Below are positions 1 through 9,086 of a stretch of DNA of 64,000 bases, in pieces; position 1 is the stretch's first letter; each line of letters opens with the position of its first letter. The position numbers and the translations under genes are program-made. This stretch comes from an uncultured Chloracidobacterium sp. (GTDB lineage Bacteria; Acidobacteriota; Blastocatellia; Pyrinomonadales; Pyrinomonadaceae), in contig CAKZGE010000004.1 in the NCBI GenBank assembly GCA_936914845.1, positions 124,001 through 188,000 on the forward strand, written 5' to 3'. The notes beneath the pieces were generated by a model that did not search any database, was not told where the DNA came from, and was given only the letters and a program-made list of their open reading frames with translations.

Positions 1-534
1 GCACTATTTACGCTGTCGAATTCGACGGATGCATTTCTGCTGCTGCGGGCGGAGCAATCGGGCGTGGCCCCTGCGATGCTGCCGCTTTTGTGGATGGTGC
101 TGCATTTCAGCAAAGTTCTAAGTTCGCTGATCGGCGGCAGTCTTTCGGACCGGATCGGCCGTAAAAAGCTGATCGCGGCGGGATGGATCGTTTATGCCGC
201 GGTATATCTAGGTTTTGCGTTCGTTTGGGCGGAATGGCAGGCATGGGCTCTGTTTGTGATCTACGGCGTATATTTCGGACTTGTCGAAGGAGCCGAAAAG
301 GCGCTTGTGGCGGACCTCGTCGAAGACGAAAAACGCGGGACGGCATATGGCTTTTATAACCTCGCCTTTGGGATAACCGTTTTTCCGGCTTCGTTGTTGT
401 TCGGGTTTTTGTGGAATTATTATGGAGCGGCGGCGGCATTTGCAACCAGTTCCGTGATATCGGCAGCAGCCGCAGTGCTTTTGATGAGTGTTCGGCAAGA
501 ACCGGCGGCCGCAATTTCCGATACTGCAAAATAA
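1..534 (+). CDS. MFS transporter, C-terminal part (5' end outside window)
   Basis: The reading frame is open from base 1, so this is the C-terminal part of a longer protein (about 177 residues visible). It is very hydrophobic, with about five membrane segments. The loop SDRIGRKKL (around residues 49-57) matches the GxxxDRxGRR motif found between helices of the major facilitator superfamily. Family members usually have about 400 residues and 12 helices, so roughly half is missing. The substrate cannot be read from this part. It converges with the peptide transporter gene downstream, and the two share a short terminator-bearing gap. Confidence 0.8.
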   Translation, partial: ALFTLSNSTDAFLLLRAEQSGVAPAMLPLLWMVLHFSKVLSSLIGGSLSDRIGRKKLIAAGWIVYAAVYLGFAFVWAEWQAWALFVIYGVYFGLVEGAEKALVADLVEDEKRGTAYGFYNLAFGITVFPASLLFGFLWNYYGAAAAFATSSVISAAAAVLLMSVRQEPAAAISDTAK

Positions 535-567
535 AAAAGTTGGGCGGCGAAAAGATCACCACCCAAC
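533..567 (-). terminator. Rho-independent terminator of the POT transporter gene
   Basis: Read on the minus strand, GTTGGGTGG pairs with CCGCCCAAC (one mismatch) around a short loop and is followed by a T-rich run (plus-strand A run at 533-538). It lies just past the stop of the leftward transporter gene. Confidence 0.65.
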
Positions 568-597
568 GCAGCTTTTGTGGTTTAAGGATCGACGGGG

Positions 598-2280
598 TTA
601 AACACCCGGCATCGCCTTTTTCAATGGTTTGAGGATCAAGAAAAGAACCACCGCCATGAAAAGGGCCATACACGCCAACACCAAAAAGAAGCTCGATTGC
701 AGCCAAATATCCCAATAAACGCCGATCTGGGTGAGTTTATTGCCAAGAGCGGTCGCTACGAACCAGCCGCCCATCAAAAGTCCGCGTTTGCTGACCGGAG
801 CCACCTTTGAAACGAGCGAAAGCCCCATCGGCGAAAGCATCAGTTCGCCTAAGGTGACGACCATATAAGCAAAGATCAGCCAGAAAGGCGAAACACGGAA
901 CAAATGAGATGCCTGAAGAAATTTATCTTTATTGGCATCACCGGCGCCCGGCTCGATCTTGTTGATGGCCGCGATCAGGGCATCACCGCCCGATGTTTTT
1001 ACGCCGGTTTTTTCATCTGTCACGGCAGAGAATTTGACACCGTCGATGACATTTTTGCCTTCATCGTTCTTGGTGGACATCAGTTTATCTACGGTCGCTT
1101 GCGAAAGCCCTTGTTCGACAAGATCTTTCGCGACGCGTTCATTGATGCGGAACGAACCGTTGGCGATCTGTTCAGGTGTGCGGACAGAATTTTCACCTAT
1201 CGAGGCTCCATACCATAAGACGAGGAACGAAAGCCCGGTCAGCGTCATGCCGAATGCCATTTTCGTTGGTGTCGAAGGCTCCTTGCCGCGGCGCGAAAGA
1301 AAGCCCCAAAAAGCCACCAGCGGAAAGGTCAGGATCAGGATCCAAATAGCGTTGATCGAATTTGAGATGGTGCCGGAAACATTCCATTCGGTATTGTCAT
1401 CGGCAAAATAGGTGAGCGTTGAGCCATTTTGGTGAAAGACCATCCAAAAAACGATCACAATGGCAAAAACAACGATCAGGGCAATGATGCGTTTTTTCTC
1501 CGGTACGGAGGCCATCAGACGTGCTTTTTCGTTCTGTTCGCTGATGTCATGCGGGGGCACATCAACGGCAACTGCGGCGGCATCTGCCGGCTGATCGTCA
1601 ATGTGTTCTACCGCTTGGATCTGAACACCGCCTACGCGGAGCATCTTTTTATCGGCATCCAACACAAGGCCTTTCCAATACCACAGCACACCGACCGAGA
1701 TGACCATTCCGAAAGCGGCAACGGCAAATGCAGCATGAAAGCCCCAATATGCTTTGACGACCTCCATTACGATCGGAGCCAAAGCCGCTCCGACGTTGAT
1801 GCCCATATAAAAGATGTTATAGGCACGGTCTTTGAGCGGGCTGCCTTCGGGGTAAAGATTGCCGACCATCGTCGAGACGTTCGGTTTGAAAAATCCGTTA
1901 CCGATAACGAGGCAGGTCAGGGCCAAATAGACGGCCCAAATAGCCGGGATCGACAAGATGGCGTGGCCCGCCATAAAGAAAAAACCGCCGATCATGACCG
2001 CTTTGCGGTAACCCGTCCAGCGATCTGCAATGAAACCACCGATAAGCGGACTGAGGTAAACGAACATTAGATAGGTGGAATAGAGCCAAGTTGCCTCGGC
2101 GGCGGTCCAGCCAAATCCCTCGTTCGGGTCGCGAAGGTAAAGTGTAAAAAGAGCAAGCATCGAATAGAAGCTGAATCGCTCCCACATTTCGGTGCCGAAC
2201 AAAACATAAAGCCCTTTCGGGTGTTTATCGGTGCGGCCGGCGACACCGATATTGCCTATAGTCTCAGCATTTGAACTCAT
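598..2280 (-). CDS. POT/PTR2 family proton-coupled peptide transporter
   Basis: This 560-residue inner-membrane protein should import di- and tripeptides together with protons. The N-terminus carries the family signature: GTEMWERFSFYS contains the ExxERFxxY proton-coupling motif in the first helix. A region with GGFIADRWTGYRKAV follows, as in the POT loop between helices 2 and 3. About 12-14 hydrophobic segments are visible. A long polar insert lies at about residues 370-450 between late helices, where large extramembrane insertions are common in bacterial POT proteins. The start is the ATG opposite 2280, followed by a short polar leader. It stands alone. Two regions of secreted peptidase genes elsewhere in the window would suit peptide uptake, but that link is inference. 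Confidence 0.9.
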   Translation of the reverse strand: MSSNAETIGNIGVAGRTDKHPKGLYVLFGTEMWERFSFYSMLALFTLYLRDPNEGFGWTAAEATWLYSTYLMFVYLSPLIGGFIADRWTGYRKAVMIGGFFFMAGHAILSIPAIWAVYLALTCLVIGNGFFKPNVSTMVGNLYPEGSPLKDRAYNIFYMGINVGAALAPIVMEVVKAYWGFHAAFAVAAFGMVISVGVLWYWKGLVLDADKKMLRVGGVQIQAVEHIDDQPADAAAVAVDVPPHDISEQNEKARLMASVPEKKRIIALIVVFAIVIVFWMVFHQNGSTLTYFADDNTEWNVSGTISNSINAIWILILTFPLVAFWGFLSRRGKEPSTPTKMAFGMTLTGLSFLVLWYGASIGENSVRTPEQIANGSFRINERVAKDLVEQGLSQATVDKLMSTKNDEGKNVIDGVKFSAVTDEKTGVKTSGGDALIAAINKIEPGAGDANKDKFLQASHLFRVSPFWLIFAYMVVTLGELMLSPMGLSLVSKVAPVSKRGLLMGGWFVATALGNKLTQIGVYWDIWLQSSFFLVLACMALFMAVVLFLILKPLKKAMPGV

Positions 2281-2385
2281 TTATGAATTTCCCTTTTTGA
2301 TTTGAATTTTGGAAAGAGTTAGGCAAAATATAGCAGATTGTTACATCAACTTAAAGAGAAATCTATAAAAAGATAAGGCGGCATT

Positions 2386-2883
2386 ATGACAAAAAGATAT
2401 TTTTTAATGATGGCGGCGATGTTGGCGGCGACATTTGCGGTCGGTTCGGCTTCGGGACAGACGGCGAGAAAAGCGGTCAGCGGCAAAGAGGTTACGGGAA
2501 CTTTCCGGATGGCATATACCGGTAAATTCAGGGGGTCTTACAATGAAATTAAGATCCAGGCGCTCGGCGGCGGGAAACTAAAGGTCGGATTCGACCTGGT
2601 CTATCCGTATGTTGACGGCACCGGCGAACTTTCTGCAAATATGGGACAAATGTTGGGCGAAGCTTCGATAAGCGGCGACGAAGCGATCTTTCGTTCGACG
2701 GAAAATAGTGAATATACGGGCGGAGAATGCGAAATAAGAATAAAATTTACTAAACCCGGCGTGATCGATGTAAAACACATTGGCGATCTTTCACCATGCG
2801 GCTTCGGTTTTAATGTATCGGCCAACGGAAGCTATCGAAAGTCCAGTTCCGTAAAGCCGAATTTTTCCGAATTTGATCATTGA
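2386..2883 (+). CDS. Secreted protein of unknown function
   Basis: A 165-residue protein with a clear N-terminal signal peptide (MTKRYFLMMAAMLAATFAVG, cleavage probably near the SASGQ segment). The mature part is rich in Gly, Ser and charged residues, with alternating hydrophobic/polar stretches that suggest a small beta-rich domain. Two cysteines (in GGECE and SPCGF) could form a disulfide outside the cytoplasm. I do not recognise a family. It lies between the divergent peptide transporter and a tRNA gene and does not appear to belong to an operon. Confidence 0.7.
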   Translation: MTKRYFLMMAAMLAATFAVGSASGQTARKAVSGKEVTGTFRMAYTGKFRGSYNEIKIQALGGGKLKVGFDLVYPYVDGTGELSANMGQMLGEASISGDEAIFRSTENSEYTGGECEIRIKFTKPGVIDVKHIGDLSPCGFGFNVSANGSYRKSSSVKPNFSEFDH

Positions 2884-2990
2884 GGTGGCCGACGGTGTTT
2901 TAGCGGGCCGAAGCGAACCGGTCTGAAGCGGCTTTATTCGCTGTGGGAATTTGCCAGAAAATAAGCTTTGCTCTAGACTATTCACTTGTT

Positions 2991-3066
<76 letters not shown>

Positions 3067-3209
3067 ATTCTTACGGTCCCTCATGCCTTCTTTGATGACC
3101 TGTTAAGTCAATTCAATTGAAAAAATCGACCATTCATTAAATTTGCAGCGTTCTTTTTACGAATAGTTCTATTGTGGTATATTCCCAAACTATTTACAGG
3201 AGTTTCGCA

Positions 3210-6200
3210 ATGAATTTATCAAAGTTTTGGCTGTTGCTGTGTCTTACGGCGCTATTTGGCGGTGCCGGAGTTTACGGACAAGGCGCGATCACGCTTTCCG
3301 GTGTCGTTACGGATGAGAACCGAGCACCGGTGCCGCAGGCGACGGTGCGTGCCGTCAATACGGACACCAATCAGGCGGTTACGACGACGGCAAGCGGCGA
3401 GGGCCTCTACATTTTCGCGGAGATGCGGCCGGGCAATTATAGGATCGAGTTTTCCTCTCCCGGATTTAAGACTTTGGTCAAAGAAAATGTGGTACTTAAC
3501 GTAGCCGCACGGGCGAGGGAGGATGCACGGCTCGAGATCGGTGATGTGACCGCGACGATAACGGTCGATGACGCAGGAGCGGTCGCCGAACGCGATTCGG
3601 CAACTGTATCGACGGTCGTTGATCGGGAATTTGTTGAAAACATTCCGCTAAACGGCCGGTCATTTCAATCTTTGATAGAGCTGACGCCGGGCGTAGTGCT
3701 GACGCCGGCCCAAACGACAAACCCCGGGCAGTTTTCGGTGAATGGACAGCGGACAAATTCAAATTACTTTATGTTGGACGGCGTAGGGGCAAATACGGGA
3801 ACCACGCCGATCGCAACATCAAGTCAGCAATCCGCGGGTACATTGCCGGGCACAACGGTCGTCGGTGGTTTCAATAATCTGGTGTCCGTGGATGAACTGC
3901 AGGAATTTCGGATCCAGACATCGTCGTTCGCTCCGGAATTCGGCCGAACACCGGGCGGACAAATATCGCTGCTGACCCGCTCCGGTGACAATAGGTTTTC
4001 GGCAAGTGCTTTCAATTATCTCCGCAATGAGATATTTGACGCGAACAGTTTTTTTAACAATCGGGCCGGAATAGAGCGCGGAACGCTGCGACAGAACAAT
4101 TTCGGATTCACGGCCGGCGGGCCTCTGCCATTTCTCAATTTCGGCGAAGGCGTGCCGGTATTTAGTTCGGGAAAGGATAAAACATTCTTTTTTGTATCTT
4201 ACGAAGGGCTCATTGTAAGACAGCCCGTTTTCCGAAGCGCCAATGTTCCTTCGCAAATTGCTCGAGACTTGGCGGTTAGCCAGGGTTTTGCGCATATTGC
4301 AGCCATTTTAGACGGCTTCCCGAAGCCGAACGCCGCCCCGACGACGACCGACCCGCTGATCGGCCGTTTTGAAGAATCTCTTTCAAATCCGGTGAAATTG
4401 AATTCCACGGGCGTCCGGATCGACCATAACTTTAACGCAAAATTTTCGGTCTTCGGGCGGTATAAAGACACCAGATCTTCTAACGACCAAGCAACGACAC
4501 TTTTTGCGAACCAAACGAACTACTACGACATTGGTTCCAAACTGCTGACCTATGGCGCAACCTTTACGCCGACATCCGATATCGTGGTCGATCTGAGAGG
4601 AAACTATACCGACGATCTGGCCAACTATTTGTTCACGGGACAAGATCGCGGCGGCGCTGTTCTGGCTCCGCTTTCGATGCTGATGCCGGCATATGTCGGA
4701 GAAGGCAACGCTTCCGCCAGTGTGCAGCTGGCCGGGTCGAATTTTATCAATCAAACGCGGGGGCGAAGTTTCGGAAACGGGCAGCAGCAGACAAACCTGG
4801 TCGGAAGCCTGACCTATCTGATCGGCAAACACGAATTGAAGATCGGCGGCGACTATCGGAGATTGGCTCCGCGCGTTCTTGCCCGTTCATACGGGTTTAC
4901 GTATAACTTCACAAGCCTGCAAGCGGCACTTATCGACCCGGCAACCCGCGGCCAGGTGCGTGTATCGGTTCAGGCGCTTGCTCCTGCCGGGGCGTTCAAA
5001 TTTGAAAATGTTTCCGCTTTTGTTCAAGACACGTGGCGGATGAACCGAAATTTGACGCTGACATTCGGAACGCGGTGGGACGTCAATGCTCCGCCGAGTT
5101 CGACGGGCGACCTGCCATATACATTGACGCAGGTCAAAGATCTGATGACGGCCGAATTGGCCCCGGCGGGGACGGAAGCTTTCAATACAACTTATGCCAA
5201 TTTTGCTCCCCGATTCGGTGCCGCATATTCATTCGGAAACGGCAAAACGGTCATTCGCGGCGGCATCGGCATTTTTAATGATATCGCCACAGGCCAAGCC
5301 ACGCGCGGATACACCGGATTTCCTTTCAGTTCGGTGACCTCGCCCGTGCTGGTTCCATTCGTGCCGGGTTCGCCGGCTCTCGAGGCCGCATTGCAGCCGC
5401 GTGCATTCAACACAGCTCCGCCGTATTCTTCCACCTTTTATGTTTACGACAGAGATATCGATCTGCCCTATACAATCCAATATAATGCTGCGATCGAGCA
5501 TTCGCTGGGATCAAAACAAAGCATTTCATTAACTTACGTCGGTTCGAAAGGGCGGAGATTGCTGTTTACGGAATCTTTGGCAAATGCCGCAGCACAGACG
5601 GACGCAAATTTGGTCATCCCGGAAAAGCGGGTGTTGAATCCGATATTCGGAACCAGCAACGTGAACATCACGGACAACCGCGGCAGATCGGAATACAATT
5701 CTTTGCAGATACAATATAACAGGCGGCTTTCCGCGGGGCTGCAGCTGCTTTCTTCGTACACATACGCGCATTCACGCGATAATATCTCCAGCGAGATCGC
5801 CGCGGCTGCTGCCGTGTTCAGAGTAGATCCTGCGCTTGAATACGGATATTCCGATTTCGACATTAGACATACCTTTACCGCCGCCGCAACGTACAACATC
5901 CCGTCGCCGCTCGGCCGCGGTGCCGGCAAAGCGATATTGGGCGGGTTCTCGGTCGATCTCATCACCAGAGCTCGATCGGCTCCGCCTTACAACGCTTTTG
6001 TATCATTTGCGAATTCAGTAGCGGGAACGTCCTACACAGTACGGCCCGACCGGGTGGACGGCGTCGATCTTTACATTTATGACGATTCGCTCCCGGGTGG
6101 CAGAAAGGCAAATCCGGCGGCTTTTGCAATCGCCCCGGTAACGCGACAGGGAACGCTCGAACGAAACGCTTTGCGGGCCTTTCCGCTGTTTCAGACGGAC

Positions 6201-6479
6201 GTTGCCCTTCGAAGGGAACTGAAATTTGCTGAGCGGCTGCGAGTGCAGTTACGAGCCGAGGCATTTAATGTCTTCAACCAAGCAAATTTTGCGGTGGACA
6301 GCTCAAACTTGTTCACGCGGACCCGTTCGAGCACGGCCCCGACGACCAACTTAACATTTGGACAAGCGAATTCCGTCCTTGCTAACCAGTTGAGCGGCAG
6401 CGGCGGTGTCGGGTTCAATTCGCTGTACACCACCGGCGGGCCGCGCTCGATGCAGTTTGCGATCAAACTATTGTTCTAG
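3210..6479 (+). CDS. Oar-type TonB-dependent receptor with carboxypeptidase-regulatory domain
   Basis: A 1089-residue outer-membrane protein. After a signal peptide (ending near VYGQG) comes a carboxypeptidase-regulatory-like beta-sandwich (about 27-110, with SGVVTDENRAPVPQATV). A plug region follows (about 120-260, with LNGRSFQSLIELTPGV and FSVNGQRTNSNYFMLDGVGAN), then a long beta-barrel ending in a hydrophobic strand with terminal Phe, as needed for outer-membrane insertion. This matches the Oar family abundant in Acidobacteriota and myxobacteria, which handles large substrates. The start was placed at 3210 because AGGAG lies eight bases upstream; an in-frame ATG at 3174 has no such site. 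It stands alone after a tRNA. Confidence 0.88.
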   Translation: MNLSKFWLLLCLTALFGGAGVYGQGAITLSGVVTDENRAPVPQATVRAVNTDTNQAVTTTASGEGLYIFAEMRPGNYRIEFSSPGFKTLVKENVVLNVAARAREDARLEIGDVTATITVDDAGAVAERDSATVSTVVDREFVENIPLNGRSFQSLIELTPGVVLTPAQTTNPGQFSVNGQRTNSNYFMLDGVGANTGTTPIATSSQQSAGTLPGTTVVGGFNNLVSVDELQEFRIQTSSFAPEFGRTPGGQISLLTRSGDNRFSASAFNYLRNEIFDANSFFNNRAGIERGTLRQNNFGFTAGGPLPFLNFGEGVPVFSSGKDKTFFFVSYEGLIVRQPVFRSANVPSQIARDLAVSQGFAHIAAILDGFPKPNAAPTTTDPLIGRFEESLSNPVKLNSTGVRIDHNFNAKFSVFGRYKDTRSSNDQATTLFANQTNYYDIGSKLLTYGATFTPTSDIVVDLRGNYTDDLANYLFTGQDRGGAVLAPLSMLMPAYVGEGNASASVQLAGSNFINQTRGRSFGNGQQQTNLVGSLTYLIGKHELKIGGDYRRLAPRVLARSYGFTYNFTSLQAALIDPATRGQVRVSVQALAPAGAFKFENVSAFVQDTWRMNRNLTLTFGTRWDVNAPPSSTGDLPYTLTQVKDLMTAELAPAGTEAFNTTYANFAPRFGAAYSFGNGKTVIRGGIGIFNDIATGQATRGYTGFPFSSVTSPVLVPFVPGSPALEAALQPRAFNTAPPYSSTFYVYDRDIDLPYTIQYNAAIEHSLGSKQSISLTYVGSKGRRLLFTESLANAAAQTDANLVIPEKRVLNPIFGTSNVNITDNRGRSEYNSLQIQYNRRLSAGLQLLSSYTYAHSRDNISSEIAAAAAVFRVDPALEYGYSDFDIRHTFTAAATYNIPSPLGRGAGKAILGGFSVDLITRARSAPPYNAFVSFANSVAGTSYTVRPDRVDGVDLYIYDDSLPGGRKANPAAFAIAPVTRQGTLERNALRAFPLFQTDVALRRELKFAERLRVQLRAEAFNVFNQANFAVDSSNLFTRTRSSTAPTTNLTFGQANSVLANQLSGSGGVGFNSLYTTGGPRSMQFAIKLLF

Positions 6480-6665
6480 AGTATATCTAAGCTAGAGCGT
6501 GAAGGTGCAATAGAGACGTTGGGGGAGCGGTTCTGTATCGTGAGAGTTATTGAGCCGCTCGCTCGATAGTTTAAACATTGTTTATGGCGGCGGTTGCTTC
6601 AAGGACTGTTTGGCGGTTATCATTTTTCGTTCAGAAAAAATAAAACGAAAAACAGGAGGAACTCA

Positions 6666-7172
6666 ATGCCCTTGAATGTTGAATTTCGCTATGTAAGTAC
6701 TCATGGCCTGCGAAAGAATGGCGGGATCGTATCATGTGTGCCGGCTCTGACGCATGAATCGCGGTTATATGTAATTTCCAACGCCGCGGCAAACAACCGC
6801 CGCTACTATATCGGTACCGCCGCTAATTTGCAACACCGGTTTGCGGTGAGATTAGAGGCCGCTCGCGAATTCGGATTTCGCAATATCGAATTGAATAACG
6901 TTTCCATCGCCGAGGTGCGGATATTGATCAATGGTTCCGGCCGGCCGCCCCACAACACGGGAGTCTCCAATCATCAGGGATATTTTGTAGATGTGGAACA
7001 TATATTGATCCGCCAGTATCTGAATTTGGGATGGAGTGTGCGGAATGTTATGAAAGTGTTGAATTATACGAACAATGTCGGCACGCAGTTAAATTGTACA
7101 TTCACAAACCCCGCGGGCTGGCCGGAAGCGATCCCCGCCGCGGTCAACATTCCGCCCGGCTACTATATCTAA
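6666..7172 (+). CDS. Small GIY-YIG-like domain protein
   Basis: A 168-residue cytoplasmic protein preceded by a strong ribosome site (AGGAGGA, spacing 5). The middle resembles a GIY-YIG nuclease core. LYVIS (about 34-38) stands in for the GIY strand and YYIG (47-50) for the YIG strand. An Arg in NLQHRF (about 58) fits the catalytic-helix arginine. VEHILIRQYL (about 110-119) could supply the metal-binding Glu, with a downstream Asn (LNYTNN). These are the spacing and residues expected for the superfamily, but the assignment is by eye. There is no second domain and no obvious partner. It could be a free-standing repair or mobile-element-type nuclease, or an unrelated fold. Confidence 0.55.
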   Translation: MPLNVEFRYVSTHGLRKNGGIVSCVPALTHESRLYVISNAAANNRRYYIGTAANLQHRFAVRLEAAREFGFRNIELNNVSIAEVRILINGSGRPPHNTGVSNHQGYFVDVEHILIRQYLNLGWSVRNVMKVLNYTNNVGTQLNCTFTNPAGWPEAIPAAVNIPPGYYI

Positions 7173-7195
7173 AGGCGACCTAAACCCGCGAACGG

Positions 7196-7230
7196 AAAAA
7201 AATGCCGCCTTGCAAAAGGCAGCATTTTTT
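7196..7230. terminator. Bidirectional terminator
   Basis: AAAAAATGC-c-GCCTT, loop gcaa, AAGGC-a-GCATTTTTT forms a strong stem with A and T runs on both sides. It serves the rightward GIY-YIG-like gene and the leftward small gene that converge here. Confidence 0.85.
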
Positions 7231-7454
7231 TATCTATCGTCGCGTGAATCGCGGTATGCCTGCATTGCTTCGGCAGCTCCGGCGTGGATTATCTCCGGTT
7301 TGTGATATTTCCAATATTGCTCAAATTCTTCTTCTGAAAATTCGGGATGTTCGTTCCAAGTCTTGTTTTTCAAATATTCTTCGGCCCATGCCCGTATATC
7401 TGCATCTTTGTTCAACGCCGTGCGTGCGCCGTGCATCAAATTGTCGCGTTCCAT
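7230..7454 (-). CDS. Small acidic protein of unknown function
   Basis: A 74-residue soluble protein rich in Glu, Trp, Tyr and His. It is mostly helical by composition (AWAEEYLKNKTW, FSEEEFEQYWKYHKPEII). A good ribosome site (GGAGG, nine bases before ATG) supports translation, and the stop lies in the flank of the bidirectional terminator. No cysteines, signal peptide or membrane segment are present. I do not recognise the family. Confidence 0.6.
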   Translation of the reverse strand: MERDNLMHGARTALNKDADIRAWAEEYLKNKTWNEHPEFSEEEFEQYWKYHKPEIIHAGAAEAMQAYRDSRDDR

Positions 7455-7556
7455 ATAAATCGCCTCCGTATGATAGATTAATCTTAAGGCGGCCGAGCGT
7501 GTTTCGGCAAGGCGGCTGCGGAGCGTAAAAGGCCAATGAAGGGCCGGGAGTTTTTA

Positions 7557-9086
7557 GTGAAAAGAATCATATTTGCTTCATTTGCGATCTTATCGATATT
7601 TACGAACCTTTCCCTGGGCCAGGCAGCACAGCCCAAACGGACGTCGGCCGCTGCGGTTTCGGCGGGGCAAAAGAATGTCGAAGTGCCCTTCGTCAATAAG
7701 ACGCTGCCGAACGGGCTTGAGGTGATCGTTCTGCCCGATGCGAGCATACCGATCGTTACGGTTGAACTGGATGTCAGGAACGGGTCTTTTACCGAGCCGC
7801 CGGAATTTCACGGTCTTTCGCATCTATATGAACATATGTTCTTTAAGCCAAATGCGGCAGTTCGCGTTCGCGAATGTGAAAAAGCACTAACGAGCTTTAC
7901 GGGGGCGTCAAATCCCGGCTGTGCGGATATTATGAAATTAAAGCCGCAGATCGGCGACACCTCATATTTGAACCAAGCGGAGCAGATATCACACTATAAC
8001 GGTTCGACCCGCGAAGAGGTAGTAAATTATTTTTACACGACAACGAGCCAATATCTGGCTGCGGCGATCCGTTCGATAAACGATTCGGTGCGCTATCCGG
8101 TATTCGATCCGCAGGAATTCGACCAGGAAAAGCAGATCGTCATCGGTGAGATCGACCGCCACGAATCAAATCCGTTCCAATACCTCGATCAAACGATGAA
8201 GGAAAAGCTTTTTTACAAGTATCCGACACGAAAGGATCCGAAAGGAACGCGCGAATCGGTTCGCGCCGCCACGATCGAGAAAATGAAGCTGATACAATCG
8301 CGATATTACGTTCCGAACAATGCGGCATTGATCGTAACGGGCGATGTAAAACCGGAAGAGGTGTTTAAGCTTGCTGAACAGATAATGGGCAATTGGCAGC
8401 CGCGAAAGGTCGATCCGTTCAAAGAATTTCCGCTGGTCGAACACCCGCCGCTGCAAAAAAGCGAAGGCATTATCATTGAAAAGCAGATCGGCGGCCAAGA
8501 TGCGGCGGCCGGACAGAATGTTTTCATCAATATTGGCTGGCACGGGCCTTCGATCGGCAAAGACGATGCGGGTACCTATGCGGCGGATGTTTTTTCTTAC
8601 ATCATTCAACAACCGGATTCGCGGTTTCAGAGAAATCTGGTCGATTCGGGGTTGGCGGCGTCGGTCGGTTTTGGCTATTACACACAACGCAATGTCGGGC
8701 CGATAAATCTCGTTGTGGTGACGACCGCAGACAAGGCAAAACAAGCTCTGGCGGGAGTTTATAAAGAGGTCAATGCTTTTGCCAACGCAGACTATTTTAC
8801 GGACGAAGAACTCGAAAGCGCCAAGAACATCCTTGAGGCAAGCGATCTTTTCGACCGCGAAAAGCTGAGCGAATACGCTCACACCCTCGGTTTTTGGTGG
8901 TCCTCGACCGGCATCGAATATTTTCGCGGCTATCACAAGAATCTGCGGGCAACTTCGCGGCAAGACATTGAGAAATATCTGAAAACCTACGTTATCGGCA
9001 AACCGCACATCGGTATTGCTCTGATGGCGCCGGAGGCGCGGAAAACAGCAAATATTACAGAACAGGATCTTATCGGAGATAAATAA
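7557..9086 (+). CDS. Secreted M16 family zinc metallopeptidase (active subunit)
   Basis: A 509-residue protein with a signal peptide (MKRIIFASFAILSIF...GQA) followed by the M16 N-terminal domain. The inverted zinc motif HLYEH is at about 89-93, with the third ligand expected in the FDQEKQIVIGEIDRHE helix. The usual M16 C-terminal half follows (VTGDVKPEEVFKLAEQIMG). A short insertion with two cysteines sits just after the zinc motif. M16 enzymes degrade peptides, often as a pair of one active and one inactive chain. GTG 7557 was preferred over ATG 7536 because GGGAG lies seven bases upstream and the signal peptide then begins at once. It directly abuts the inactive partner gene. Confidence 0.88.
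   Translation: MKRIIFASFAILSIFTNLSLGQAAQPKRTSAAAVSAGQKNVEVPFVNKTLPNGLEVIVLPDASIPIVTVELDVRNGSFTEPPEFHGLSHLYEHMFFKPNAAVRVRECEKALTSFTGASNPGCADIMKLKPQIGDTSYLNQAEQISHYNGSTREEVVNYFYTTTSQYLAAAIRSINDSVRYPVFDPQEFDQEKQIVIGEIDRHESNPFQYLDQTMKEKLFYKYPTRKDPKGTRESVRAATIEKMKLIQSRYYVPNNAALIVTGDVKPEEVFKLAEQIMGNWQPRKVDPFKEFPLVEHPPLQKSEGIIIEKQIGGQDAAAGQNVFINIGWHGPSIGKDDAGTYAADVFSYIIQQPDSRFQRNLVDSGLAASVGFGYYTQRNVGPINLVVVTTADKAKQALAGVYKEVNAFANADYFTDEELESAKNILEASDLFDREKLSEYAHTLGFWWSSTGIEYFRGYHKNLRATSRQDIEKYLKTYVIGKPHIGIALMAPEARKTANITEQDLIGDK

Noticed and set aside
107..715. Minus-strand 202-codon frame
   Set aside because: It overlaps the MFS gene and the POT gene end, and is rich in Arg, Pro and Ser without recognisable motifs.
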